Shown here piece after piece: positions 45,339 through 54,628 of a DNA stretch of 64,000 nt; the stretch's first letter is position 1, and every line of letters begins with the position of its first letter. The stretch lies in contig JAHJPG010000122.1 in assembly GCA_018819925.1 (NCBI GenBank), positions 1 through 64,000 of the forward strand, in the 5' to 3' direction. The notes beneath the pieces were generated by a model. It searched no databases and was not told the DNA's origin. It saw only the letters and a list, made by a program, of their open reading frames with translations. Made by a program: the position numbers and the translations under genes. The stretch is from Pseudomonadota bacterium. Its GTDB lineage: Bacteria > Desulfobacterota > Desulfarculia > Desulfarculales > Desulfarculaceae.

Positions 45339-47294
45339 TCAGGCCGGCTCCGGCCGGGTTCGCTCCCTTGAGGCGCGCGCTTTCTGCCACAGCCAGACCA
45401 GGGCGAACAACGCCGTGCCCAGGGCCTGGGCCGCTTCCGCCGCCGGCAGGCCCAGCCAGCGGGCCGAGGCGGCCGGCTGCAAGACCACTCCCGCCGCGGC
45501 CAGCAAGAGCACCGTTTCGTACCAGCGGTTGCGGGTTGCCAGATAGCCCTGGGTGGCGCTGGCAAAGGCGGACATGGCCGCCAGCCCGCTGATTATCACC
45601 CAGGCGGCCATCCACACCGAGTCCACCCCGATCAAGAGCAGGCGGGGGTTGAATATGAACATGAAGGGCAAAATGGCGGTGCGCATGTCGTAGGCGAAGC
45701 TCTGCAAGCCGGTGGAGATGGGATCGGAGCGGGCGATGGCGCTGGCCGCGTAGGCGGCCAGGCCCACCGGCGGGGTGTCGTCGGCCAGGATGCCGAAGTA
45801 GAAAACGAACAAATGGGCCGCGATGAGCGGCACCACCAGGCCCACCGAGGGGCCCAGGTCCACGATCACCACCGCCATGAGCGAGGCCATTACGATGTAG
45901 GTGGCCGTGGTGGGCAGGCCCATGCCCATGAGCAGGCAGGCCAGGGCGGTGAGCGCCAAGAGCAGGTAGAGGTTGTCGCCGGCGATGATCTCCACGATCT
46001 CGGTGATGAGCCCGCCCAGGCCCATGTTCACCACCCCCACGATGAGCCCGGCTCCGGCCACGGCCACGCCGATGCTCATCATGTTGCGTCCGCCGTCCAC
46101 CAGGGATTGCCAGATGATGCCCAGGGCCTGCCTCAGGCCGGCGGCCACGCCCCGGCCCTGCCGCCAGGAGCCACAGACGCTCTGGATCAGGATAAGGCCG
46201 CTCAGGAACATTATGGCGTTGAACACGGCCAGGGCCGGGCTGTGGCGCAGATAGACCAGTTGGTAGATCAACACCGCCAAGGGCATCAGGAAGTGCAGGC
46301 CCTGGCCCAGGGTGGCCCAGAAGGGGGGCAGCTCCCCACGGGGGATGCTGGTCAGGCCCAGCTTGCAGGCCTCCAGGTGGGTGATCAAAAACAGGGTGAG
46401 ATAACTGAGCACCGCCGGAACCAGGGCGGCGCGCACCACATCCAGATAAGGCAGGTTGCAGTATTCGGCGATGATGAAGGCGGCCGCGCCCATGATGGGG
46501 GGCATCAACTGGCCGTCGGTGGAGGCGGCCACCTCGATGGCCGCCGCTTTCTTGGGCGGATAGCCGGCTGATTTCATCAAGGGGATGGTGAAGGTTCCGG
46601 TGGTGACCACGTTGGCGATGGACGATCCCGACACCATGCCGGTGAGCCCCGAGGCCAGCACCGCGGCCTTGGCCGGGCCGCCCCTAAAGGAGCCCAGCAG
46701 GCTGAAGGCCAGGCGCACGAAATACTCGCCGCCCCCGGCGCGGCCCATCATGGCCCCGAAGAGCACGAAGAGAAATACTATGGTGGCCGAGACGTCCAGG
46801 GGGATGCCGTAGATGCCTTCGGTGGACATGGTTTCCTGGCCCATGAAACGGCCCAGGCTCACTCCCTTGAAGGCGATTACGTCTGGCATATAGGGGCCGA
46901 AGAAGGCGTAGACCATGAAGGCCAGAGCCACCAGGGACAGAGCCGGCCCCAGGGCCCGGCGCACCGCCTCCAACAAGAGCACCACCAGCACCCCGCCGGC
47001 CAGCAGGTCTCGGGGCAGGGGATCGCCCTGGCGCTGGGCCAGGCCTTGGTGATCGATGGCGATATAAAGGGCGGCCAGCCCGGCGGCCAGGGCCAGGATG
47101 AGGTCCAGCCAAGGGATGCGCCCTCGGCGGCGCAAAAACCTGAGATGCCCCCCCAGGCCCAATTTTTTCACCGCCGGAAAGCTGAGATAGACCAGCACCA
47201 GGGCGAAGGCCAGATGTATGGAGCGGATGTAGACCGACTCCAGCAGGATGGCCGTGGGCAAAAGTAGCTGGAAAATGGACCAGGCGGCGGCCAC
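45339..47294 (-). CDS. TAXI-type TRAP transporter fused permease (DctQM)
   Basis: 651 residues, with many membrane helices; the small and large TRAP subunits are joined, as usual for TAXI systems. Segments VSGSSIANVVTTGTFTIPLMK near 215 and MGMGLPTTATYIVMA near 480 are family signatures. The frame upstream of the GTG at 47294 is open for about 45 codons back to the receptor stop, with no standard start codon, so the true N-terminus is uncertain. The receptor gene lies upstream. Confidence 0.9.
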   Translation of the reverse strand: MAAAWSIFQLLLPTAILLESVYIRSIHLAFALVLVYLSFPAVKKLGLGGHLRFLRRRGRIPWLDLILALAAGLAALYIAIDHQGLAQRQGDPLPRDLLAGGVLVVLLLEAVRRALGPALSLVALAFMVYAFFGPYMPDVIAFKGVSLGRFMGQETMSTEGIYGIPLDVSATIVFLFVLFGAMMGRAGGGEYFVRLAFSLLGSFRGGPAKAAVLASGLTGMVSGSSIANVVTTGTFTIPLMKSAGYPPKKAAAIEVAASTDGQLMPPIMGAAAFIIAEYCNLPYLDVVRAALVPAVLSYLTLFLITHLEACKLGLTSIPRGELPPFWATLGQGLHFLMPLAVLIYQLVYLRHSPALAVFNAIMFLSGLILIQSVCGSWRQGRGVAAGLRQALGIIWQSLVDGGRNMMSIGVAVAGAGLIVGVVNMGLGGLITEIVEIIAGDNLYLLLALTALACLLMGMGLPTTATYIVMASLMAVVIVDLGPSVGLVVPLIAAHLFVFYFGILADDTPPVGLAAYAASAIARSDPISTGLQSFAYDMRTAILPFMFIFNPRLLLIGVDSVWMAAWVIISGLAAMSAFASATQGYLATRNRWYETVLLLAAAGVVLQPAASARWLGLPAAEAAQALGTALFALVWLWQKARASRERTRPEPA

Positions 47295-47440
47295 CAGGGG
47301 TATGAGGCGGCGCTGCCAGCCGAGGGGGGCGCGCAGCCCCAGGTCCGCCTGGGCGGCGGTCCGGGCTTGCCCCGGGCCTTCTTGGACAGTCGCCGGTTCC
47401 GGGGCCCTATCGCCCGGCGCTGTTTCTGGGGCTCGGCCGC

Positions 47441-48424
47441 CTATTTGAGCCCCGCCTCCCGGTAATACTTGAGGGCCCCGGGGTGCAGCGGGGCGCTAAG
47501 GCCTTCCAGCATGTCCCGAGGAGTCAGGCCCCCCAAGGCCGGGTGCAGCTTTTTGAGGGCGGCCAGGTTTTCAAACACGGTCTTGGTGATGGCGTAGACC
47601 ACCTCGTCGGGCACCCCGGCCCTGGTGATAAGGGTGGCCTTGACCGCGAAGGTGGGCACGTCGGCCTTGTCCAGGGACTGGGGGTAGAAGGCCACCGGGA
47701 TGGCGGACTTGACGTAATAGGGGCGGCCCTGGATCAGCTTGTCCAGCGCCGCCGGGCTGGCGGGCAAAAAGCGCACCTTGACCCGGCCGCTGGTGGCCTC
47801 TTTTATGAGCCCGGCGGGGTTGCCCACGGTGTAGGCAAAGGCGTCGATGCGCCCGTCCTGCAACACCTTGGCCGACTCGGAGGCCTTGAGCCCCTCGGCC
47901 TTGCCCAGGTCCTCCAAGCTCAGGCCGTAGGCGGCCAGCACGTCCTTGGTGTTTTGCCTGGTCCCGCTGCCGGGGTTGCCCACGGCCACGGCCTTGCCCT
48001 TGAGGCCGGGGTATCCCGTGATGCCGCTTGGTCCGGAAGCCACCATGAAATAGGTCTCCGAATGCAGGCTGAACACCGAGCGCATCTCATTTTGGGGCCC
48101 TTTGGCCTTCCACTCGGCCAAGCCCTTCACCGCCTCGAACTGGCGGTCGGACTGGGCCACCCCGAAGTCCAGGTCGCCCTTGAGCACGGCGTTGATGTTG
48201 AACACGGAGCCTCCGGTGGACTCCACCGTGACCCGCAGGCCGTACTGCTCGCCTTGGGCGTTTACCAGCTTGGCGATGGCCTTGCCCACGGGAAAGTAGA
48301 CTCCGGTCACTCCACCGGTGCCGATGGTGACGAAGCGTTGGGCGGCCACGGCGGCCTGGCCGATCAGCAAAAGAGCCGCTGCCGCGCAACAGGCGATCAA
48401 CAGGGCCGACAGGTATTTTTTCAT
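47441..48424 (-). CDS. TAXI-type TRAP solute receptor
   Basis: 327 residues with a signal peptide (1-28, ending AVAAQ). The mature part begins FVTIGTGGVTGVYFPVG, the TAXI-family opening that also binds glutamate or organic acids in known examples; AVAVGNPGSGTRQNTKD near 130 is the second conserved element. The ATG at 48424 has GGAGGAG upstream. It is the periplasmic binder for the permease next door. Confidence 0.9.
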   Translation of the reverse strand: MKKYLSALLIACCAAAALLLIGQAAVAAQRFVTIGTGGVTGVYFPVGKAIAKLVNAQGEQYGLRVTVESTGGSVFNINAVLKGDLDFGVAQSDRQFEAVKGLAEWKAKGPQNEMRSVFSLHSETYFMVASGPSGITGYPGLKGKAVAVGNPGSGTRQNTKDVLAAYGLSLEDLGKAEGLKASESAKVLQDGRIDAFAYTVGNPAGLIKEATSGRVKVRFLPASPAALDKLIQGRPYYVKSAIPVAFYPQSLDKADVPTFAVKATLITRAGVPDEVVYAITKTVFENLAALKKLHPALGGLTPRDMLEGLSAPLHPGALKYYREAGLK

Positions 48425-48662
48425 TTCGATCTCCTCCCCGAGCCTTGGGGCGCGCACCGGCTGAACCCACGTTGCCGAATCTTATCGGGCCGCTCCATCG
48501 CGCCGACTTTGGCCGCAGGATAACTCATCCGCTGGGGGGCAGTCCAGGAATCGGCCTCAAAAAACAGCCAGGCTCGATTTGGCTTGGGCTTGGGGGAGCA
48601 AACCAACCCCGCCCAGGCCCGGCCTCAAGGTTTTGCACCCCCCAATGCGTTACACAAAGGGC

Positions 48663-48692
48663 TTGACACGGAGTTGCCGAATTCAATACGAT
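48663..48692 (+). promoter_or_regulatory. Predicted promoter of the IclR-CoA ligase operon
   Basis: A perfect TTGACA (48663-48668) lies 18 nt before TACGAT (48687-48692). The 301-bp region between the divergent TAXI receptor gene and iclR holds this promoter, the inverted repeat below, and GTTGCCGAAT twice (48471-48480 and 48673-48682). I saw no good minus-strand promoter. Confidence 0.6.
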
Positions 48693-48699
48693 GATTTTT

Positions 48700-48712
48700 G
48701 TTAACCAATAAC
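48700..48712. promoter_or_regulatory. Candidate IclR-family operator
   Basis: GTTA-ACCAA-TAAC, a short inverted repeat at the predicted transcription start, where a repressor would block its own gene. Weak evidence. Confidence 0.3.
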
Positions 48713-48725
48713 GAAGGGCGTTAAT

Positions 48726-49541
48726 TTGGCAAGAAGGCAGCGGCATTTCGTGCAGTCATTGGCCCGGGGGCTAAAGGTCCTCCAGGTCTTTTCGGCCGAA
48801 CATCCCAGCCTCACTCTGTCCCAGATATCCGGGCGCACCGGTTTCAATGTGGTGGCGGTGCAGCGCTATACCGACACCCTCATGGAATTGGGTTTCCTGA
48901 AACGCAACCGGCACCGGGAGTTTTTTTTGGGGCCCGAGGTGTTGTCCTTGGGCTTCGCCTTTTTAAACCGGACCCAGCTGAAAAAAATCGCCGAGGAATA
49001 TATCTCCGAATTTTCCCACCGGGTGAAGCGCACCTTGAACATGGCCATCCTGGACGGCTGCGAGGTGATCTTCATATACCGCAAGGAAGTGCATCGTTTT
49101 CTCAGCTACGACCTGCACGCGGGCTCCAAGCTGCCCGCCCATTGCACCGGCTCCGGCAAGTGCCTTCTGGCCGGCCTGGACGACGCCAGCCTGAAGGAAC
49201 TCCTGGAAAAGACCGACCTGTGCCGGGTGACCGCCCACACCATCGTGGACTCCAAGGAGCTCTGGAAGGACCTGATGCTCACCCGCAAGCGGGGCTACAG
49301 CATCGCCGACCGGGAGTGGATCTCAGATCTCTACTCCCTGGGCGTGCCCATCATCAACCAGGAGGGGAAAATGGAGGCGGCGGTCAACCTCTCGCTCTCC
49401 TCGGAAGAGGCCAAGGGTGAGCACCTCCAGGACATGCTGGCCCAATTCATAGAACTGGGCCGCAGCCTGTCGGCGGCCATGGGCTACAAAGGACCCTATC
49501 CGGTGATCCCCATTGCCGACCCATCAGGAGACGCCAGGTGA
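48726..49541 (+). CDS. IclR-family transcriptional regulator
   Basis: 271 residues. An N-terminal winged HTH (LTLSQISGRTGFNVVAVQRYTDTL, about 28-52) and an IclR effector domain with DLHAGSKLPAHCTGSGKCLLAG near 135-155 are present. It stands between two TAXI-TRAP systems and overlaps a CoA ligase gene by 4 bp, so it probably senses the imported acid. A TTG start is used. Confidence 0.9.
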   Translation: MARRQRHFVQSLARGLKVLQVFSAEHPSLTLSQISGRTGFNVVAVQRYTDTLMELGFLKRNRHREFFLGPEVLSLGFAFLNRTQLKKIAEEYISEFSHRVKRTLNMAILDGCEVIFIYRKEVHRFLSYDLHAGSKLPAHCTGSGKCLLAGLDDASLKELLEKTDLCRVTAHTIVDSKELWKDLMLTRKRGYSIADREWISDLYSLGVPIINQEGKMEAAVNLSLSSEEAKGEHLQDMLAQFIELGRSLSAAMGYKGPYPVIPIADPSGDAR

Positions 49542-51073
49542 ACGTAGGCTCTTTACTGGTGAACGCGGCGGGCAAGTTTCCCGCCGCCACCGCCATTGTC
49601 GCTGGCCAAGTCCGGCTGAGTTTCGCCGAACTGGACCAACGCACCCGCCGCCTGGCCTCGGCCATGCTGGCTGCCGGGCTCGCCCCCGGCGATCCGGTGG
49701 GCATGCTTTTCTACAACAGCGCCCACTTGGTGGAGGTCTACTTCGCCACGGTGCGGGCGGGTCTGGTGGCGGTGCCCGTCAACTTCCGCCTGGCCGGGCG
49801 GGAAATGGCCTTCATGCTGGAAGACTCCGGGGCCAAGGCCTTGTTTTACGACCCCGAGTTCGACCCGATAATCGCCGGGATCAGGGACGGCCTGGAGGCG
49901 CTGAAATTTTTGGTGTCGCCCCAGCCCGGGCCCTCGGGCCTGGCCCGGGAGTATGAAGAGTTTCTGGCCTCGGGCCAGCCGTCCGAGGACCGTCCCGGCG
50001 TCACCGAGGATCACCCCTGCCAGATCATGTACACCTCCGGGACCACCGGCCGCCCCAAGGGGGCCGTCATCACCCACCGCAACGTCATCTGGAACCTTTT
50101 CAATACCATACACGGCCGGGACGACCGGGCCGGGCAGGTCTCCATCATCGTGGGCCCGCTGTACCACACCGCCGCGCTGAACAATCATTTGACCATACAA
50201 GTGGCCTTGGGCGGAACCAGCGTGCTGGTGAAAAACTTCGATGCGGAAGGGCTCCTGGCCACAATCCAAGAGGAGCGGGCCACGGTGATCTCCGGTTCGC
50301 CGGCCATGTACAACCTGCTGATGCAGCACCCGGCCGCCGGAAACTACGACACCACCAGCATCACCAAATGCACCACCGGGGCCGACAAGCTGGCCATGGA
50401 GACCAAGCGCCGGCTCATGAAGTTCTTCCCCAACATCGAGGGGGTCTACGACGTCTACGGCTGCACCGAGGCCTCGCCCTGCATCGCCATACTGGGCGCC
50501 CGCGACTCCCTGCGCAAGGACGCCTCGGTGGGGCCGGCCCTGCCTTTTTTGCAGGTGCGGGTGGTGGACGAAATGGGCCGGGCCCTGGGTCCGGACCAGG
50601 TGGGCGAGTTGGTGTGCCGCGGTCCCAACGTGATGCGGGGCTACCACAACAACCCCGAGGGCACCGCCGAGGCCATCAGGGACGGCTGGCTGCATACCGG
50701 CGACCTGGCCCGCATGGACCAGGAGGGTTTTCTCTACATCGTGGACCGCAAGAAGGACATGATCGTCAGCGGCGGCGAGAACATCTACCCCCGGGAGTTG
50801 GAAGAGGTGCTCTACACCCACCCGGAGATAGCCGACGCCGCCGTGGTGGGCCTGCCGGACCCTCTCTGGGGAGAGAGCGTTTGCGCCTTCGTGGCCCTAA
50901 AGCCCGGCAGCCGGCTGCAAGCCGGCGAGGTGGTGGAGTTGTGCAAGGCCAACCTGGCCAGCTACAAAAAGCCCAAGCGGGTGGAGTTTCTTCAGGAGAT
51001 TCCGCGCAATCCCTCGGGCAAGGTCCTCAAGCGGGAGCTGCGCCGGCAGTGGCTGGAAAAAGCTGAAAAATAG
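49538..51073 (+). CDS. AMP-forming acyl-CoA ligase
   Basis: 511 residues. Motifs: MYTSGTTGRPKGAV near 165, YDVYGCTEASP near 305, GDLARMDQEGFLYIVDRKKDMIVSGGENIYP near 390-420, and C-terminal catalytic RNPSGKVLKREL near 490. It is coupled to the IclR gene by a GTGA overlap. It would activate the acid brought in by one of the TRAP systems. Confidence 0.92.
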   Translation: MNVGSLLVNAAGKFPAATAIVAGQVRLSFAELDQRTRRLASAMLAAGLAPGDPVGMLFYNSAHLVEVYFATVRAGLVAVPVNFRLAGREMAFMLEDSGAKALFYDPEFDPIIAGIRDGLEALKFLVSPQPGPSGLAREYEEFLASGQPSEDRPGVTEDHPCQIMYTSGTTGRPKGAVITHRNVIWNLFNTIHGRDDRAGQVSIIVGPLYHTAALNNHLTIQVALGGTSVLVKNFDAEGLLATIQEERATVISGSPAMYNLLMQHPAAGNYDTTSITKCTTGADKLAMETKRRLMKFFPNIEGVYDVYGCTEASPCIAILGARDSLRKDASVGPALPFLQVRVVDEMGRALGPDQVGELVCRGPNVMRGYHNNPEGTAEAIRDGWLHTGDLARMDQEGFLYIVDRKKDMIVSGGENIYPRELEEVLYTHPEIADAAVVGLPDPLWGESVCAFVALKPGSRLQAGEVVELCKANLASYKKPKRVEFLQEIPRNPSGKVLKRELRRQWLEKAEK

Positions 51074-51163
51074 GCGCCGTAACCGCCGGGATTGTTGGCG
51101 GACCGGGCTATTTCATAAGAGGAATGAGTGACGACGGGAACGATTAAAGGGAGGTAAGGTTCC

Positions 51164-52141
51164 ATGCAAGCCGTTAAAAAGAGAAAAACCATCCTGGCCA
51201 TATTCCTGGCCCTGGCCTTGTCCTTGACCCTGGCCGGGGGCGCTCTGGCCGCCGATCAGCGCCTGTCCATAGGCACCGCCAGCACCGGCGGCAGCTGGTA
51301 TCCCCTGGGCGGCGGGGTGGCCAACATGATCAACAAGTACATCAAGGGCTACTACGCCTCGGCCCATCCCTCGGGCGCTTCCATCGAGAACATCCGCGCG
51401 GTCATGAAGGGCCAAGACGCCCTGGCCCTGTCCATGCCCGATGCCGCCCTGCACGCCTATACCGGCCAGGGCGCCTTTGCGGGCAAACCTCAGAAGGACC
51501 TGCGGGGCCTGTTCTCCACCTTCCCTGTGGACATCCAGTTCTACGTGTTGTCCGATTCACCCGTAAAAAAGATCGCCGACCTCAAGGGCAAGAACCTCAA
51601 GGTGGCGGTGGGCGCTCCGGGCAGCGGCACCGAGAAGATGGCCCAGTACGTGCTCAAGGTCTACGGCATCACCTATGACGACATCAACGAGCAGTTCCTG
51701 AGCGCCACCGAGACCACGGCGGCCATGAAGGACGGCAACATCGACGTGGGCATCGTCACCCTGGGCACCCCGGCCCCCACCCTCATGGATCTGGCCACCC
51801 AGCGTGAGATTCGCTTCTTGGACATCGAGCCCGAAGTGGCCCAAAAGATCAACAAGGACTTCCCGGCTTACTTCCCGCGCACCATTCCGGCGGGCACCTA
51901 CAAGGGCATGACCAAGCCCCACCACACCCTGGCCTGGATGGGCCTGTTCGTGGTCAAGGCCGACATGTCCGACCAGCTGGCCTACGACATCTGCAAGGCG
52001 GTGTTCGACCACAAGGCGGAACTGGACAAGATCCACAAGAAGTTCGCCCTGATCAACCTGGAAAGCGCCACCAGCGGCATGTCGGTTCCCCTGCATCCGG
52101 GCGCCGTCAAGTTCTTCAAGGAGCGCGGGATTCTGAAGTAA
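51164..52141 (+). CDS. TAXI-type TRAP solute receptor
   Basis: 325 residues. Signal peptide 1-27, then LSIGTASTGGSWYPLGGGVANMI, the TAXI opening. VAVGAPGSGTEKMAQYV near 148 is the second motif. GGGAGG precedes the ATG. It lies 90 bp after the ligase gene and is followed by DUF1850 and permease genes, so the whole run probably forms one operon. Confidence 0.92.
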   Translation: MQAVKKRKTILAIFLALALSLTLAGGALAADQRLSIGTASTGGSWYPLGGGVANMINKYIKGYYASAHPSGASIENIRAVMKGQDALALSMPDAALHAYTGQGAFAGKPQKDLRGLFSTFPVDIQFYVLSDSPVKKIADLKGKNLKVAVGAPGSGTEKMAQYVLKVYGITYDDINEQFLSATETTAAMKDGNIDVGIVTLGTPAPTLMDLATQREIRFLDIEPEVAQKINKDFPAYFPRTIPAGTYKGMTKPHHTLAWMGLFVVKADMSDQLAYDICKAVFDHKAELDKIHKKFALINLESATSGMSVPLHPGAVKFFKERGILK

Positions 52142-52151
52142 AAATTCCGCC

Positions 52152-52718
52152 TTGCGCCCAACGGAGACAAAAGCTCGGGGGGCGTGGCCGCCTTTCCCTT
52201 TGGGAAGGGCGGCCCGCTCCCTGGCCCAGCGGCTGACCGGGTTGGCCGGGGCCCTGGTCCTGACGGCCCTGTGCGTCACGGCGGCGCCGGGGGCAGGGCC
52301 CGCCCTGGTGCTCAACCTGGTGGAAACCGACACCGGACGGGTGGCCTTGAGCGTCCCGGTGTCGCCGGGCGAGGCCTTCACGGTGTGGTTCCTCCACTCC
52401 TATGACCGCGCCTTTTTCGCGGAGCACTACCGCGCGTTGGCGCCTGGGAGCATTTTGCTTACCAACATGACCTTCAAATCTAACCTCAACGGAGGGGGAT
52501 TTGAGTACCACGACTTTTATCTACACCCCGACGGGGTGGGCGAGTTGCGCAATATCAACGAACCCCGCGAGGAGGTCCACTTCATGATGGGCTCTCCGGA
52601 TATGGCCAATCACACCCTCATCCTGCGGGGGGAGCGAATTCGGCTGGTGAATTACGTATCTCCCGGCACTTTGGTTAGTTTCAGAGTCTGTCATGCACCG
52701 CGAAAAGAGAGGGATTAG
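52152..52718 (+). CDS. DUF1850-like protein of TAXI-TRAP operons
   Basis: 188 residues. One hydrophobic N-terminal segment (about 30-50), then a beta-rich domain with FTVWFLHSYDRAFFAEHY near 78, the look of the DUF1850 family, whose genes commonly lie between TAXI receptor and permease genes. The TTG start has only a weak ribosome-binding site; the true start is uncertain. Function unknown, possibly periplasmic or assembly. Confidence 0.7.
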   Translation: MRPTETKARGAWPPFPLGRAARSLAQRLTGLAGALVLTALCVTAAPGAGPALVLNLVETDTGRVALSVPVSPGEAFTVWFLHSYDRAFFAEHYRALAPGSILLTNMTFKSNLNGGGFEYHDFYLHPDGVGELRNINEPREEVHFMMGSPDMANHTLILRGERIRLVNYVSPGTLVSFRVCHAPRKERD

Positions 52719-52726
52719 GTACCGTC

Positions 52727-54619
52727 ATGCCCAGCAATAATTCAAAAAGCCTCACTGCCTGGATCATCACCGTGGTGGCCCTGGGCATGAGCGCTTTTCA
52801 GATATACACCGCCCAGTTCGGCCTGTTCTCGGCCATGGTGCAAAGGCCGGTTCACCTGTTGTTCGCCGCCGCCCTGGTGCTGTTGATCTTCCCGGTGGCG
52901 CGCAGCATGTCCGGCAAGGCCTATCCCGTGTATCTGCGCATCTGGGATTGGGTGCTCATCGCCGCCTCGGCCGCATCCTTGTTGCACATCGTGTTCACCT
53001 ACAGGGAATTGGTGGATCGAGGCGGCGCGGCCACGGAAACCGACCTCTGGCTGGGTGGCCTGGTCATCCTGTTGGTGCTGGAAACCACCCGCAGGGTAAT
53101 GGGGCCCTCGCTGCCCATAATCACCATCGTGGCTCTGGCCTACACCCTGTTGGGCCACTTCATACCCGGGATGTGGGGGCACAGGCTCATCGACCTGGAG
53201 CAGCTGATCAGCTACCAGTACCTCACCACCGAGGGGCTGTTCACCATCCCCCTGGGGGTTTCGGCCAGCTTCATCTTCATCTTCATTCTTTTCGGGGCCT
53301 TTTTGGTGGCCTCGGGCACCGGCGAGTTTTTCATCCAGTTCGCCAACGCCCTGGCCGGCCATTTGCGCGGCGGTCCGGCCAAGGTGGCGGTACTCAGCAG
53401 CGCCACCTTCGGCTCCATCTCCGGATCGGCGGTGGCCAACGTGGTCAGCACCGGCTCCTTCACCATTCCGCTCATGAAGAAGATCGGCTACCGCCCGGTG
53501 TTCGCCGGGGCCATCGAGTCGGTGGCCTCCACCGGGGGCCAGTTCATGCCCCCGGTGATGGGCGCGGCCGCCTTCATCATCGCCGATATGCTGGGCGTGA
53601 CCTATTTGGAAGTGTGCAAGGCCGCCCTGATCCCGGCGGTGCTCTATTTCTTCGCCCTCATCTACATGGTCCATCTGGAGGCCCTGCGCCGGGACCTCAG
53701 GGGCCTGGACCGCTCGGAGCTGCCCAACCTGATTAAAACCGTCAAAGAGGGCGGGCATCTGCTGCTGCCGGCGGTGCTTTTGGTCACCCTGTTGGTGCAG
53801 GGCTACTCGCCCATGAAGGCCGGGCTTTGGGCCCTGGTGGCGGTGGTGGTTATCAGCTGGTTCAAGAAGGAGACCCGCATGGGTCCCCGGGCCATCCTGG
53901 TGGCCATGGAAAAGGGCGCCAAGGGTTGCCTGGAAGTGGCCCTGGCCTGCGCCTGCGCGGGCATCGTCATCGGCTGCGTCACCCAGTCCGGCCTGGGGCT
54001 CAAGTTCTCCAGCCTGGTCATCCAGGCCTCGGGCGGCAGCCTGATCCTGTCCCTGGTTTTCGTGATGATCGCCTCGCTGGTGCTGGGCATGGGGCTCACC
54101 ACCTCGGCGGCCTACATCCTCACCATCATCCTGGCCGGGCCGGTGCTGGTGGACCTGGGGGTGGCCCCCCTGGCGGCCCACATGTTCGTGTTCTACTACG
54201 CCTGTCTTTCCTGCATCACCCCGCCGGTGGCCCTGGCCGCCTTCGCCGCCGCGGGCCTGGCCGGGTCCAAACCCTTCTCCACGGGTTTCGAGTCCATGCG
54301 CCTGGCCATCATCGCCTACATCGTGCCCTTCATTTTCGTCTACCATCCGGTGCTGATCTGGCAGGGAGCCTGGTGGGCCATCGCCCTGTCGTTCGTCACC
54401 GCCACCCTGGGCTGCATGGCCATCGGTTCGGCCTTGATGGGCTTCATGAAGTACCGCATCAATCTGGTGCTGCGCCTGGCCCTTTTGGCCGCGGCCTTCG
54501 GGTTGATCATGCCCGGCATCCAAAGCGACCTGTTGGGCGGAGCCCTGCTGGCGGCAATCTATATTTACACCTGTTATCAGGCCCGCAAAATGGGGCCTGA
54601 TACGGCGGCGGTTTCCTAG
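52727..54619 (+). CDS. TAXI-type TRAP transporter fused permease
   Basis: 630 residues, many membrane helices with fused small and large domains. SGSAVANVVSTGSFTIPLMK near 225, STGGQFMPPVMGAAAFIIAD near 260 and LGMGLTTSAAYILT near 445 are diagnostic. It lies 8 bp after the DUF1850 gene and 9 bp before the second ligase gene. It imports an organic acid with its receptor, driven by the Na+ or H+ gradient. Confidence 0.93.
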   Translation: MPSNNSKSLTAWIITVVALGMSAFQIYTAQFGLFSAMVQRPVHLLFAAALVLLIFPVARSMSGKAYPVYLRIWDWVLIAASAASLLHIVFTYRELVDRGGAATETDLWLGGLVILLVLETTRRVMGPSLPIITIVALAYTLLGHFIPGMWGHRLIDLEQLISYQYLTTEGLFTIPLGVSASFIFIFILFGAFLVASGTGEFFIQFANALAGHLRGGPAKVAVLSSATFGSISGSAVANVVSTGSFTIPLMKKIGYRPVFAGAIESVASTGGQFMPPVMGAAAFIIADMLGVTYLEVCKAALIPAVLYFFALIYMVHLEALRRDLRGLDRSELPNLIKTVKEGGHLLLPAVLLVTLLVQGYSPMKAGLWALVAVVVISWFKKETRMGPRAILVAMEKGAKGCLEVALACACAGIVIGCVTQSGLGLKFSSLVIQASGGSLILSLVFVMIASLVLGMGLTTSAAYILTIILAGPVLVDLGVAPLAAHMFVFYYACLSCITPPVALAAFAAAGLAGSKPFSTGFESMRLAIIAYIVPFIFVYHPVLIWQGAWWAIALSFVTATLGCMAIGSALMGFMKYRINLVLRLALLAAAFGLIMPGIQSDLLGGALLAAIYIYTCYQARKMGPDTAAVS

Positions 54620-54628
54620 GGGAGCGGC